A stretch of 64,000 bases of DNA from Clostridium aminobutyricum (GTDB lineage: Bacteria; Bacillota; Clostridia; Peptostreptococcales; Anaerovoracaceae), in NCBI RefSeq assembly GCF_017255415.1, contig NZ_JAFJZZ010000009.1, positions 34,551 through 98,550 on the forward strand, given 5' to 3'. This document shows positions 36,884-46,187 of this stretch, one piece after another. The notes under the pieces were generated by a model. That model made no database searches. It saw nothing but the letters and a program-made list of their open reading frames with translations, and was not told where the DNA came from. Position 1 is the stretch's first letter. Each line of letters starts with the position of its first letter. Position numbers and translations under genes: made by a program.

Positions 36884-38266
36884 ATGAAAACGGAAGCGTA
36901 TGAACAGCTATTGAAAAGACAAAAGGCGTTTTTTCATTCGGGAAAATCAAAGGAGCTTAACTTTCGGATAGATCGGCTAAACATTCTAAGAAAAACCATC
37001 ATAAAAAGAAATCAAGAAATAATGGAAGCATTGAATAAAGATTTTGGCAAGTGTGAATTTGAAGCCTTTACGAATGAAATTCTGAATGTACTGGATGAAA
37101 TCAAACTCGCTGCAGAAAATTTACAATCCTGGGCTGCGCCAAGAAAAGTGAAAACACCGATCATTCATTTTTTGTCCTCGAGCAAGGTTTATCATGAACC
37201 GTACGGCACTGTCCTGGTGATGAGTGCATGGAACTATCCTTTCCAATTAGCGATGAATCCGTTAGTGGGGGCAATCGCGGCGGGGAACTGCTGCATTTTA
37301 AAACCTTCGGAACTGGCCCCAAATACGTCAAATTTATTGTCAAGCTTGATCAAGGACTGTTTCGCAGAAGAGCATTGCAGCGTTGTGGAAGGCGGCATTG
37401 AAGAAACGCATGCGCTTTTGAAGGAAAATTTTGATTTGATCTTCTATACGGGAAGTACCCGTGTAGGGAAAATCATTGCGCAGGAAGCTGCCGCTCACCT
37501 TACGCCTGTAGTTCTTGAAATGGGCGGGAAGAGCCCTTGTATTGTCAGTCATAAAGCAGATATTAAATCTTCTGCGAAAAGGATTGCCTGGGGGAAATTT
37601 ATCAACGCAGGCCAAACTTGTGTGGCTCCCGATTATGTGATCGTCCATAAAAAAGTGAAGCCGGAACTGGTGACCGAACTAAAAAAGCAGATTACTGCTT
37701 TCTATGGAAAGGAGCCTGAAAAGAGTAAGGATTATTGCAGGATTATTAATCAACATCATTTTTCACGATTATCTGCTTACTTGGAGGACGCAACCATTCT
37801 CATAGGCGGTAAGACAGAGGCCAGTCAACTTTATATAGAGCCTACTGTAATACAGGAAGTCACATGGGAGCATCCTGTTATGCAGGAAGAGATTTTCGGA
37901 CCGATCTTGCCTATTATAGAATATGAAAATTTTACAGAAGTAATTGACATCGTCAATTCGCATGAGAGACCGCTCGCTCTTTATTTGTTCTCTAAAAGTA
38001 AGAAGGAACAAAAAAGAATCATAAAGGAGGCCTCTTTCGGCGGGGGTTGTTTTAATACAACGATTCTGCACGTAGGAAATCCTTATCTGCCATTCGGCGG
38101 TATTGGAAACAGCGGAATGGGAAACTATCACGGGGAGTGGAGCTTTGAAACCTTTTCTCATAAAAAAGGCGTGCTGGAAAAATCCTTCTTAGTAGATTTT
38201 AAATTTTTATATCCGCCTTATAAAAATAAGGTGAAATGGGTAAAAAGAATTTATTTAAAAAAATAA
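36884..38266 (+). CDS. NAD(P)-dependent aldehyde dehydrogenase, class 3-like
   Basis: The 460-residue protein is a non-acylating aldehyde dehydrogenase. The general base Glu is in VLEMGGKSPCI and the catalytic Cys in FINAGQTCVAPDYVIV; FYTGSTRVGKII and the PTVIQEVTW and QEEIFGPILPI segments are conserved. A C-terminal basic/hydrophobic tail (LYPPYKNKVKWVKRIYLKK) resembles membrane-associated fatty aldehyde dehydrogenases. It is separated from the microcompartment operon by terminators and lacks an encapsulation peptide, so I treat it as independent. Confidence 0.88.
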   Translation: MKTEAYEQLLKRQKAFFHSGKSKELNFRIDRLNILRKTIIKRNQEIMEALNKDFGKCEFEAFTNEILNVLDEIKLAAENLQSWAAPRKVKTPIIHFLSSSKVYHEPYGTVLVMSAWNYPFQLAMNPLVGAIAAGNCCILKPSELAPNTSNLLSSLIKDCFAEEHCSVVEGGIEETHALLKENFDLIFYTGSTRVGKIIAQEAAAHLTPVVLEMGGKSPCIVSHKADIKSSAKRIAWGKFINAGQTCVAPDYVIVHKKVKPELVTELKKQITAFYGKEPEKSKDYCRIINQHHFSRLSAYLEDATILIGGKTEASQLYIEPTVIQEVTWEHPVMQEEIFGPILPIIEYENFTEVIDIVNSHERPLALYLFSKSKKEQKRIIKEASFGGGCFNTTILHVGNPYLPFGGIGNSGMGNYHGEWSFETFSHKKGVLEKSFLVDFKFLYPPYKNKVKWVKRIYLKK

Positions 38267-38302
38267 TTTATAAACAATAGGATCTCCTTTATTAAATGAT
38301 TG

Positions 38303-38331
38303 CCAGATGCAAAAAACGCATCTGGTTTTTT
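38303..38331 (+). terminator. Terminator after the aldehyde dehydrogenase gene
   Basis: CCAGATGC (38303-38310) and GCATCTGG (38318-38325) form a perfect stem with a 7-base loop and are followed by T6. Confidence 0.9.
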
Positions 38332-38394
38332 AATTAGCTCGTATTTTTATGAACTCAAAAATGCCTACCCAAATAGGAATAGAACCGGAGATTT

Positions 38395-38436
38395 GCATAG
38401 AGAAAATTGCATTTGCAATAATTTCTATGCTTTTTT
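38395..38436 (+). terminator. Second terminator-like hairpin upstream of the microcompartment operon
   Basis: GCATAGA (38395-38401) pairs with TCTATGC (38424-38430), with an internal TTGC/GCAA pairing, followed by T6. If transcription starts upstream of it, it could act as an attenuator for the operon; otherwise it is a second terminator. The rest of 38437-38651 holds no ORF that I can support and no promoter I can place with confidence. Confidence 0.6.
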
Positions 38437-38651
38437 GCTTGGAAAAAGGGTTCTAAAATAAAATTAACTGGGAATAATTTTGGCTGTTGCGGTGGAAATT
38501 TCAAAAAAGTTATGATTTTACAAATAAAAATAGACGGACAAGCAAATAATAAAACGAATAATTAGCTTAACTAAATATAGGATACACTTCGACTGATTTT
38601 TATTAGTCAGTATATATGCGGCTGATTTTAAAATTGAAGGGAGAAAATAGC

Positions 38652-38948
38652 ATGAGATATTACGGTGAAGAAGCCTTGGGCTTAGTGGAAACATTAGGCA
38701 TGGTTCCTGCTATAGAAGCGGCGGACAAAATGTTAAAGGCAGCTGATGTTGAACTGATTTCTTATGAAAATATAGGCTCGACCTTGGTAACCATCATGGT
38801 AAAGGGTGATGTTGCAGCAGTTCGGTCTGCAGTAAAAGCAGGCGCAGCGGCGGCAGCGGCAATAGGTAAATTAACCGCGCAGAATGTTATGCCCCGCCCA
38901 ATTAAGGCGGTAGGAGACATTGTTTCCGTTCATGACATTGATGCGTAG
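38652..38948 (+). CDS. Microcompartment shell protein, BMC-H
   Basis: This 98-residue single-BMC-domain hexamer protein of the PduA/CcmK type (ALGLVETLGMVPAIEAADKMLKAADVELI, then VKGDVAAVRSAVKAGAAAA) is first in the choline microcompartment operon. The pore loop reads NIGST, in place of the GSG or GGG of most PduA-like proteins, so the central pore lining should be different. GAAGGGAG lies 10 bases before the ATG. Its C-terminus is short. Confidence 0.95.
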   Translation: MRYYGEEALGLVETLGMVPAIEAADKMLKAADVELISYENIGSTLVTIMVKGDVAAVRSAVKAGAAAAAAIGKLTAQNVMPRPIKAVGDIVSVHDIDA

Positions 38949-38975
38949 AAATAATGGAAGAAAGGAATCATTCAG

Positions 38976-39281
38976 ATGGCAAATTATGAAGCAATTGGTT
39001 TAATAGAGACTTTTGGATTGGTATTTGTTTTAGAAGCAGCGGATGCAATGTGCAAGGCTGCAGATGTTGAATTAATCGGATACGAAAATGTAGCATCCGG
39101 CTATATTTCTGTTTTAGTTCGAGGGGATGTAGGTGCTTGTAAGACAGCTGTTGCAGCTGGTGTTAAGGCTGTGGAAGAAATGGAAGATGGAAATCTTTAT
39201 AGCTCTGTTGTTATCGCAAGACCTCATCAGGATCTTGAAAAGATTATTGCCCGTTACGCATTAGATAAATTATTGGCTTAA
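38976..39281 (+). CDS. Microcompartment shell protein, BMC-H
   Basis: This 101-residue BMC-H hexamer protein starts 27 bases after the first. Conserved features include AIGLIETFGLVFVLEAADAMCKAADVELI and VRGDVGACKTAVAAGV. Its pore loop is NVASG, again non-canonical, and it carries Cys residues near the hexamer interior (MCKAAD, GACK). It would tile the shell facets with the other BMC-H proteins. Confidence 0.95.
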   Translation: MANYEAIGLIETFGLVFVLEAADAMCKAADVELIGYENVASGYISVLVRGDVGACKTAVAAGVKAVEEMEDGNLYSSVVIARPHQDLEKIIARYALDKLLA

Positions 39282-39337
39282 AGCGGCTTCTATGTTTAGA
39301 AATAATCTTATTGTAGGAAAGAAAAGGAGAGGCCGGA

Positions 39338-40885
39338 ATGAATATTATTGATAATGATTTGCTCTCCATCCAAGAAGCTCGGATTCTTGTGGAAAATGCT
39401 CATGAGGCACAGAAGATGCTGACTACTTTTCCGCAGGAAAAATTAGACGTGATTGTTGAACGTATGGCGGAGGAAGTTGGAAAGCATGCCAGTGAGCTTG
39501 CTAAATTGTCACAGGAAGAAACGGACTACGGGAGGTGGCAAGACAAACTGATAAAAAACCGATTTGTTTGTGAGTATCTACGCAACAGTCTTAGAAATTT
39601 GCGCTGCGTAGGAATCATTCATGAGGATAAAAAGAACAGGACGATGGATGTAGGCGTACCAATAGGGGTCATCGTAGCCCTTTGTCCTGCCACCAGCCCG
39701 GTATCCACCACTATCTATAAAGCTTTGATTGCCATTAAATCCGGAAATGCCATTATTTTTTCGCCGCATCCGAGAGCGAAAAAAACAATGCACGCCGTGT
39801 TAGATATTCTAATTCGTGCGGCAGAAGGCTATGGATTGCCGCAAGGAGCTCTCGCTTACTTATCGGTGGTTACCCGCAGCGGAACAGCAGAGCTTATGAA
39901 TCATAAATCTACTTCATTGGTGATGAATACAGGTGTTCCGGGGATGCTGAAAGCAGCGTATGAATCAGGAAAACCGGTCATATACGGAGGAACAGGAAAC
40001 GGCCCGGCATTTATTGAACGTACAGCGGATATCAAACAAGCGGTTCGAGACATTATTGTCAGCAAAACCTTTGACAATGGGATGGTGTCGGCAGCGGAAC
40101 AATCCATCGTTGTGGATAGTTGTATAGCCGCAGAAGTGAAGCGGGAGCTGCAAAATAACGGGGCGTATTTTATGACGGATGAAGAGGCAAAAAGGCTCGG
40201 CACCATGTTGTTCTTATCCGATGGGTGCCCAGAACCGGAATTGGTTGGGAGAACAGCGCAGGAGCTGGCGAAGAGAGCCGGATTCTATGTACCGGATAAC
40301 GTCGTTTTACTGATATCGGAACAGCGATATGTGTTTGAGGCAAATCCTTATTCAAAGGAAAAACTATGCCCTGTTTTAGCATACTACATTGAAGATGATT
40401 GGATGGATGCATGTGAAAAGTGTATCGAATTACTTCTGAGTGAGCGAACCGGAAATACGTTGGTGATTCATTCAAATGATGAAGAGGTCATTCGTCAATT
40501 TGCACTGAAGAAACCGGTGGGAAGAGTCTTAGTGAATACACCGGCTATCTTTGGCAGCATGGGAGCGACCACCAACTTGTTTCCTGCGATGACATTGGGA
40601 AGCGGTTCGGCAGGGCAAGGCATTACTTCGGATAATGTGTCCCCAATGAATCTGATCTATGTTCGTAAAGTAGGCTATGGTGTACGAACGGCAGATCAAA
40701 TTAAAACGACCTATTTCAAGCCGTCAGTAAGTGTGCAGCAGGAACAACCGGAAAAAAGAGAGCAGAAGAAAGAAAATATACAGCTTGTACAAAATGTGCT
40801 GGAAGGTGTTATCAAAGAACTGAGAAATAGGGATTCGGAACATGCTTTAAAAAATTCAATAAGCCTAAATCCCGTCAATAGGTAA
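39338..40885 (+). CDS. CoA-acylating aldehyde dehydrogenase homologue with Ser at the catalytic Cys position
   Basis: The 515-residue protein belongs to the PduP/EutE/AdhE-N family that turns acetaldehyde into acetyl-CoA. Its fold motifs are present (GVIVALCPATSPVSTTIYKAL; GGTGNGPAFIERTADI), but the catalytic segment reads FDNGMVSAAEQS: residue 251 is Ser (codon TCG at 40088) where family members and the paralogue at 49741 have Cys. It is therefore likely inactive for acylation, or altered in chemistry. The N-terminal helix (DNDLLSIQEARILVENAHEA) and a C-terminal amphipathic helix (ENIQLVQNVLEGVIKELRN) after a charged linker look like encapsulation tags. It directly precedes cutC. Confidence 0.9.
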   Translation: MNIIDNDLLSIQEARILVENAHEAQKMLTTFPQEKLDVIVERMAEEVGKHASELAKLSQEETDYGRWQDKLIKNRFVCEYLRNSLRNLRCVGIIHEDKKNRTMDVGVPIGVIVALCPATSPVSTTIYKALIAIKSGNAIIFSPHPRAKKTMHAVLDILIRAAEGYGLPQGALAYLSVVTRSGTAELMNHKSTSLVMNTGVPGMLKAAYESGKPVIYGGTGNGPAFIERTADIKQAVRDIIVSKTFDNGMVSAAEQSIVVDSCIAAEVKRELQNNGAYFMTDEEAKRLGTMLFLSDGCPEPELVGRTAQELAKRAGFYVPDNVVLLISEQRYVFEANPYSKEKLCPVLAYYIEDDWMDACEKCIELLLSERTGNTLVIHSNDEEVIRQFALKKPVGRVLVNTPAIFGSMGATTNLFPAMTLGSGSAGQGITSDNVSPMNLIYVRKVGYGVRTADQIKTTYFKPSVSVQQEQPEKREQKKENIQLVQNVLEGVIKELRNRDSEHALKNSISLNPVNR

Positions 40886-40913
40886 TCAAAAATTTTAGAA
40901 AGAGGGTAGAAAT

Positions 40914-43457
40914 TTGGATATTCGAGAGTTTTCAAATAAATTAGCAGAAGCTACTCAAAAGATGTCTGCGGAAGAAAGAGCATCCATTATTAAGATGTTC
41001 GAAAGTGTTTCTCAACATATAGCGAAAGATGACTGTGCCGTTAAAACGGAAGGGTATAGCAATACAGGCGGTGGGGTTCCGAACGGAATTACAGAACGCT
41101 TGCAGAAGTTGAAGGAGAACTATTTGAAACAGGTTCCTTCCATCACGACTCACCGTGCCAGAGCAATTACCAAAATAGCGAAGGAAAATCCTGGTATGCC
41201 TAAGATATTACTTCGTGCAAAGTGCTTTAAATATTGCTGTGAAACAGCCCCTTTAGTGATCCAGGATCATGAGCTGATTGTGGGCGCTCCGTGCGGCGCT
41301 CCTCGTGCCGGTGCTTTTTCTCCCGATATTGCATGGCGATGGATGCTAGATGAAATCGACACCATTGATAAACGTCCGCAAGACCCATTCTTTATTTCAG
41401 AAGAAGATAAGAAAATCATGCGTGAAGAATTATTTCCATTTTGGGCGGGGAAATCCGTAGATGAATATTGCGAAGACCAGTATCGTGAAGCCGGAGTTTG
41501 GGAAATTTCAGGAGAATCGTTTGTTTCGGATTGCTCTTACCATGCCGTAAATGGAGGCGGAGACTCTAATCCGGGATACGATGTCATCCTGATGAAAAAA
41601 GGAATGCTTGATATTCAGAAAGAGGCAAAAGAACATCTGCAAAATTTGGATTATAAAAATCCGGAAGATATCGAGAAGATTTATTTCTATAAAGCCATGA
41701 TTGATACAACGGAAGGCGTGATGATCTATGCAAAGCGGCTATCGAACTATGCCGCTGAATTGGCAGTAAAAGAGACAAATCCGGTACGTAAGGCAGAATT
41801 GCAGAAAATTTCTGAAGTCAATGCAAGAGTACCCGCAAATAAGCCAAGCTCTTTCTGGGAAGCCATTCAGTCCGTTTGGACAATAGAATCCCTGCTTGTA
41901 GTAGAAGAAAATCAGACCGGGATGTCAATAGGGCGTGCGGATCAGTATTTATATCCTTACTATAAAAATGATAAAGATACAGGCCGGATGAGTGACTTTG
42001 AAGCATTTGAGCTGTCAGGCTGTATGTTGATTAAGATGTCCGAAATGATGTGGATTACCAGTGAAGGCGGATCAAAGTATTTTGCCGGCTATCAGCCGTT
42101 TGTTAATATGTGCGTGGGCGGGGTCACACGTGATGGATTTGATGCAACCAATGATTTGACGTATCTTCTGATGGATGCAGTACGACATGTAAAGATTTAT
42201 CAACCTTCCTTAGCTTGCCGTATTCATAACAAATCGCCACAGAAATATATGAAAAAGATTGTTGATGTAATCCGTTCCGGTATGGGATTCCCAGCTTGCC
42301 ATTTCGATGATACACATATCAAGATGATGCTTTCGAAAGGAGTTTCCATTGAGGATGCAAGAGACTACTGCTTGATGGGCTGTGTGGAACCTCAGAAGTC
42401 AGGACGTTTATACCAGTGGACTTCAACGGCTTATACCCAATGGCCGATTTGCATTGAGCTTGTTTTAAATCGCGGTGTACCGCTATGGTACGGAAAACAG
42501 GTGACACCGGATTTCGGAGATATTAACCAATATAAAACATTTGAAGAATTCGAACATGCCGTTAAAGAACAAATACGATATATTACAAAGCTGTCCAGCA
42601 TTGCAACCGTTATATCACAGCGTGTTCACCGAGACCTTGCACCAAAGCCTTTAATGTCCATTATGTATGAAGGTTGTATGGAAAATGCAAAGGATGTCTC
42701 CGCCGGCGGAGCAATGTACAATTTTGGACCCGGGGTTATCTGGAGCGGGCTTGCGACCTATACGGATGCAATGGCGGCTATCAAAAAACTTGTATTTGAT
42801 GACAAGAAATATACCCTGCAGCAGCTAAATGAGGCCTTAAAAGCCGACTTTGAAGGGTATGAACAGGTACTGAACGAGTGCTTGGGTGCACCTAAGTTTG
42901 GCAACGATGACGATTATGCGGATATGATCGCGGCGGATTTAATCAATACCACTGAGACGGAGCATCGAAGATACAAAACGTTGTATTCCGTATTAAGTCA
43001 TGGGACGTTATCCATTTCAAACAATACACCTTTCGGTCAATTGACAGGGGCGTCTGCCAACGGACGTCGGGCTTGGTCTCCGCTGTCAGATGGGATCAGT
43101 CCTACTCAGGGAGCAGATTATAAAGGCCCTACAGCGATCGTCAAGTCCGTTTCAAAAATGTCTTGCGACAGCATGAACATCGGTATGGTGCATAACTTTA
43201 AACTGATGGCAGGATTGTTGGATACACCGGAAGGAGAAGAAGGAATCATTGCATTGCTTCGAGCTTCTTCAGTATTCGGTAACGGTGAAATGCAGTTTAA
43301 CTATTTGGATAATAATACGTTATTGGAAGCGCAGAAGCATCCGGAAAATTATCGTGATTTAATCGTACGTGTAGCAGGTTACAGCGCATTCTTCGTAGAG
43401 TTATGCAAGGATGTACAGGATGAAATCATAAGCAGAACAATGCTGACCCATTTATAA
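40914..43457 (+). CDS. cutC: Choline trimethylamine-lyase (glycyl radical enzyme)
   Basis: CutC cleaves choline to trimethylamine and acetaldehyde by glycyl-radical chemistry. The 847-residue protein carries the thiyl Cys490 and general base Glu492 in [11 protein letters not shown], and the radical Gly822 in RVAGYSAFF. Choline-pocket residues known from the Desulfovibrio enzyme (Tyr208, Asp216, Thr502, Tyr506) are matched with a +1 offset by Tyr209, Asp217, Thr503 and Tyr507. This separates it from diol dehydratases and pyruvate formate-lyase. The first 40 residues form a likely encapsulation or linker helix. The start is TTG at 40914 with AGAGGGT upstream. cutD follows after 54 bases. Confidence 0.97.
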   Translation: MDIREFSNKLAEATQKMSAEERASIIKMFESVSQHIAKDDCAVKTEGYSNTGGGVPNGITERLQKLKENYLKQVPSITTHRARAITKIAKENPGMPKILLRAKCFKYCCETAPLVIQDHELIVGAPCGAPRAGAFSPDIAWRWMLDEIDTIDKRPQDPFFISEEDKKIMREELFPFWAGKSVDEYCEDQYREAGVWEISGESFVSDCSYHAVNGGGDSNPGYDVILMKKGMLDIQKEAKEHLQNLDYKNPEDIEKIYFYKAMIDTTEGVMIYAKRLSNYAAELAVKETNPVRKAELQKISEVNARVPANKPSSFWEAIQSVWTIESLLVVEENQTGMSIGRADQYLYPYYKNDKDTGRMSDFEAFELSGCMLIKMSEMMWITSEGGSKYFAGYQPFVNMCVGGVTRDGFDATNDLTYLLMDAVRHVKIYQPSLACRIHNKSPQKYMKKIVDVIRSGMGFPACHFDDTHIKMMLSKGVSIEDARDYCLMGCVEPQKSGRLYQWTSTAYTQWPICIELVLNRGVPLWYGKQVTPDFGDINQYKTFEEFEHAVKEQIRYITKLSSIATVISQRVHRDLAPKPLMSIMYEGCMENAKDVSAGGAMYNFGPGVIWSGLATYTDAMAAIKKLVFDDKKYTLQQLNEALKADFEGYEQVLNECLGAPKFGNDDDYADMIAADLINTTETEHRRYKTLYSVLSHGTLSISNNTPFGQLTGASANGRRAWSPLSDGISPTQGADYKGPTAIVKSVSKMSCDSMNIGMVHNFKLMAGLLDTPEGEEGIIALLRASSVFGNGEMQFNYLDNNTLLEAQKHPENYRDLIVRVAGYSAFFVELCKDVQDEIISRTMLTHL

Positions 43458-43511
43458 AAGCGCAGCGTTTCGATTTTTTTCGGAAATAAGATAATCAAAC
43501 GGAGATAAAGT

Positions 43512-44471
43512 ATGGGCAATAAAAAGACAAGTGTCATTGAAAGAAAGGCATTTATATCCAATATTCAGAAATATAATATGTACGACGGACCGGGAATTCG
43601 AACGATTGTATTCTTTAAAGGCTGCCCATTACGCTGTAAATGGTGTGCAAATCCCGAAAATTTGGAGCGTAAGTATCAAGTAATGAGCAAAAATGTATCC
43701 TCCCATTGCGGTCAAGCTTGTGCCGCTGTCTGCCCGGTTGGAAAGCACAGCGTTTCAAAGGAGACGCAGAAACATGCAATCAATTATAAAATTGATTGCA
43801 TTGGATGCCGAAAGTGTGAAACGGCATGCACCGAATCTGCTTTCTCTGTTGTGGGAGAGGTAAAAACCATTTCAGAACTTCTTGAAATTATCGAAGAAGA
43901 CCGAATGTTTTATGAGCTTTCCGGCGGCGGCGTAACCTTAAGCGGCGGTGAAGTGCTGATGCAGCATGATGCTGCTGCAAACTTGCTGATGGCCTGCAAA
44001 CAAGTAGGTATTAATACGGCAGTTGAAACGTCCGGTTATGCAAAACTGGAGCATGTACTTCAAGTGGCAGAATTCACCGATTTATTTCTGTATGACATTA
44101 AGCACATTGATTCCGCACGGCATTATGAATTTACTGGAGTTCGAAATGAGTTGATATTAAGTAATCTGAGAGAACTCATTCATCGAAGATATAATGTGAA
44201 AATAAGGATGCCTTTGCTAAAGGGGATCAACGACAGTCAGAGTGATATTGAGGGAGTCGTTCAATTGGTAAAGCCGTTTCTAATTTATAAGAATTTTAAG
44301 GGGATCGATCTGCTTCCTTATCATAAAATGGGCGTCAATAAATATAAACAGCTGGGATTGGAATATCCGTTGGAGAAGTATGATGATCCGTCCTTGAGTG
44401 AGGAAGACTTAAACCGAATAGAGGGCTGGATTAAACAGCATCATTTACCGGTTTCCGTCATTCGGCATTAG
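43512..44471 (+). CDS. cutD: CutC-activating radical SAM enzyme
   Basis: The 319-residue activase installs the glycyl radical on CutC. The radical-SAM cluster motif C-x3-C-x2-C is at Cys38, Cys42 and Cys45 (GCPLRCKWCANP), preceded by YDGPGIRTIVFFKG typical of glycyl-radical activases. An inserted ferredoxin-like domain with two more Cys clusters (CGQACAAVCPVG; CIGCRKCETACTE) follows. It lies directly after cutC, as in all cut clusters. No anomalies are seen. Confidence 0.97.
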   Translation: MGNKKTSVIERKAFISNIQKYNMYDGPGIRTIVFFKGCPLRCKWCANPENLERKYQVMSKNVSSHCGQACAAVCPVGKHSVSKETQKHAINYKIDCIGCRKCETACTESAFSVVGEVKTISELLEIIEEDRMFYELSGGGVTLSGGEVLMQHDAAANLLMACKQVGINTAVETSGYAKLEHVLQVAEFTDLFLYDIKHIDSARHYEFTGVRNELILSNLRELIHRRYNVKIRMPLLKGINDSQSDIEGVVQLVKPFLIYKNFKGIDLLPYHKMGVNKYKQLGLEYPLEKYDDPSLSEEDLNRIEGWIKQHHLPVSVIRH

Positions 44472-44513
44472 ACTGTTTTACGATTGACAAGATCGTAAGG
44501 AAAGGATGATTTG

Positions 44514-44864
44514 ATGACAGTTGGCGAAAAAGGAATACAGCGTATCATACAAGAATCCGTTCCGGGCAAGCAAGTTACCATCGCTCATATTATTGCTTCC
44601 CCTATGTCAGACATCTACGAACGATTAGGAATAGAGGATCAAGGAGCCATTGGTATATTGACTTTGACACCCTATGAAACAGCCATCATAGCAGCCGATA
44701 TTGCAACAAAAACGGCGGATGTGCAAATTGGATTTTTGGACCGTTTCACAGGATCTGTCGTTATAAACGGTGATGTTCAGAGTGTCGAAACCGCACTGCA
44801 TGCAGTGAATAAAACGTTAAAAGAAATGCTCGGTTTTGATGCAACTGCCATCACGCGAACCTGA
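44514..44864 (+). CDS. eutS: Microcompartment shell protein, EutS/PduU type
   Basis: This 116-residue circularly permuted BMC-H protein of the EutS/PduU group ([30 protein letters not shown], then [27 protein letters not shown]) forms hexamers with a beta-barrel over the pore. In PduU-type proteins that barrel is proposed to recruit enzymes by their tags. The ATG at 44514 is preferred over TTG at 44511, with AAGGAAAGGA upstream. A second EutS-type protein is encoded at 45609. Confidence 0.93.
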   Translation: MTVGEKGIQRIIQESVPGKQVTIAHIIASPMSDIYERLGIEDQGAIGILTLTPYETAIIAADIATKTADVQIGFLDRFTGSVVINGDVQSVETALHAVNKTLKEMLGFDATAITRT

Positions 44865-44911
44865 CGAAATAATAGAAGAAACAAAGATAAAAAGTAGTAG
44901 GAGGGATGAGG

Positions 44912-45628
44912 TTGAAATTTATAATTGAAGATGATTTACGGGACTTATATAAAAAAGAACCTTTTACTGCTTATGAAGTAGAGACAGGCTCAAAGTTAAC
45001 ACCGGGCGCCCGCCAATTTCTGGCAGACCGCGGAATTGCTATGGCCATGGGTGATCTGAATGCGAAGAAGAAAGCAGGAAATACAAAGGATGATAAACGT
45101 TTAAATCCTAAGAAAAAGTGGAGATTAAAAAAACTGACGAGTAAATTAGAATCTACAGAAGCCGCTTTTTTGACAATAGCCGAAGCCATTTTACAAGAAG
45201 ATATTTTCCTGACACAAAAGATCATTGAGATGAGTAAACAAATCGCAGTGATTCAAAAGGTACTGGAAGGAAAATCAAGTATGGAAACGCTTTCATGCAA
45301 AGCATGCACGGCGATCAATGAAGAAAATGCTTGCAGTGACATCGATGACTGCTTTGAAGTAACAGCATTTCACATGCAGCTTAAAAAGGGCAAGGAAATT
45401 TTACTCATCAACCAGCTGCGTTGTTTTCTTCGTGAAATAGAGCCTATACTGATGGAAGCCTATGAGAACGGTGACGTAGAAGAGATGTTATCGGAGCAAA
45501 TACTGGGTCAAGTGTATTCACTGATTAATCATTTATCACAACTGATTTGCTTAGCGGTAGACGGAAAAGAATGCCAGAAAAAAGTCAATGAACAGAGGAG
45601 AGATAAAGATGGATATTCGAATAATTAA
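44912..45628 (+). CDS. EutT-like protein: EutQ/EutT N-terminal domain plus adenosyltransferase-like C-terminus
   Basis: The first about 45 residues (MKFIIEDDLRDLY, ending LTPGARQFLADRGI) match the short N-terminal domain shared by EutT and EutQ. A basic linker (KKKAGNTKDDKRLNPKKKWRLKK) follows. The C-terminal part (about residues 70-225) is helical and resembles cobalamin adenosyltransferase-type EutT (INQLRCFLREIEPIL, YSLINHLSQLICLAV), with a Cys-rich insertion (SCKACTA, NACSDIDDC). Choline cleavage by CutC needs no cobalamin, so this protein may be structural or serve another purpose. TTG at 44912 is favoured by AGGAGGG spacing; the ATG at 44906 abuts the ribosome site. Confidence 0.65.
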   Translation: MKFIIEDDLRDLYKKEPFTAYEVETGSKLTPGARQFLADRGIAMAMGDLNAKKKAGNTKDDKRLNPKKKWRLKKLTSKLESTEAAFLTIAEAILQEDIFLTQKIIEMSKQIAVIQKVLEGKSSMETLSCKACTAINEENACSDIDDCFEVTAFHMQLKKGKEILLINQLRCFLREIEPILMEAYENGDVEEMLSEQILGQVYSLINHLSQLICLAVDGKECQKKVNEQRRDKDGYSNN

Positions 45629-45911
45629 GACGCCTTCTCCAGGGACCTTAGATATTATTAAGCACCGTATGGGAACCAGCACCAATAAAGAATTAAGGGG
45701 AATTGATGCGGTCGGATTGTTGCAGGGCAAAATGATTGAAATGATCTGCGCTGCGGATATTGCAGAAAAAACGGCAGATGTTACAGTCTCCGATCTGAGA
45801 GGAAACTGCCCGAACAATATGATCATGGTTGGAATTTTTGGCGATACTTCATCTGTAGAATCCGCCATACAGGAGATTAAACAGACAATGAGAGAAGGAA
45901 CAGATTCATGA
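45609..45911 (+). CDS. eutS: Microcompartment shell protein, second EutS/PduU type
   Basis: This 100-residue permuted BMC-H protein (MDIRIIKTPSPGTLDIIKHR, then GIDAVGLLQGKMIEMICAADIAEKTADV) is a divergent paralogue of the EutS-type protein at 44514. Its N-terminal barrel segment is shorter. The ATG at 45609 has GAGGAGA upstream and overlaps the previous gene by 20 bases, so it is translationally coupled. The two paralogues may form separate hexamers with different barrel surfaces. Confidence 0.88.
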   Translation: MDIRIIKTPSPGTLDIIKHRMGTSTNKELRGIDAVGLLQGKMIEMICAADIAEKTADVTVSDLRGNCPNNMIMVGIFGDTSSVESAIQEIKQTMREGTDS

Positions 45912-46171
45912 TAGCAGCAAGACTGATTGACCATGTATGGGCAACAAGAAAAGCAGAAGCACTCAATGGATTGAAATTTATGTTGGCAGAAGTAATCGGC
46001 GGCCTCAATGCGGGAGAACGTTTTATTGTTGCAGATAAAATCAGTGCAGGAGTCGGGGATAGAGTGATTATCAGTATGGGCTCATCAGCTCGCAGAATGT
46101 TGGAAGATGATGCTATTCCTGTCGATGCGGTTGTCATTGGCATCATAGATGAAGATTGCCATTTTGAGTAA
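45908..46171 (+). CDS. eutN: Microcompartment vertex protein, BMC-P (EutN/CcmL)
   Basis: This 87-residue pentamer-forming vertex protein (ARLIDHVWATRKAEALNGLKFMLAEVI, then GVGDRVIISMGSSARRML and PVDAVVIGIID) closes the twelve vertices of the icosahedral shell. It overlaps the preceding stop by four bases. It is the only BMC-P gene in the window. Confidence 0.95.
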   Translation: MIAARLIDHVWATRKAEALNGLKFMLAEVIGGLNAGERFIVADKISAGVGDRVIISMGSSARRMLEDDAIPVDAVVIGIIDEDCHFE

Positions 46172-46187
46172 CTTGGGAGGTAGTAGT

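Noticed and set aside
36884..38266. Class 3 aldehyde dehydrogenase as part of the microcompartment
   Set aside because: It is separated by two terminator-like hairpins, is of the non-acylating type and has no encapsulation tag.
40914..43457. Glycerol or propanediol dehydratase instead of CutC
   Set aside because: Choline-pocket residues Tyr209, Asp217, Thr503 and Tyr507 and the surrounding microcompartment set match CutC.
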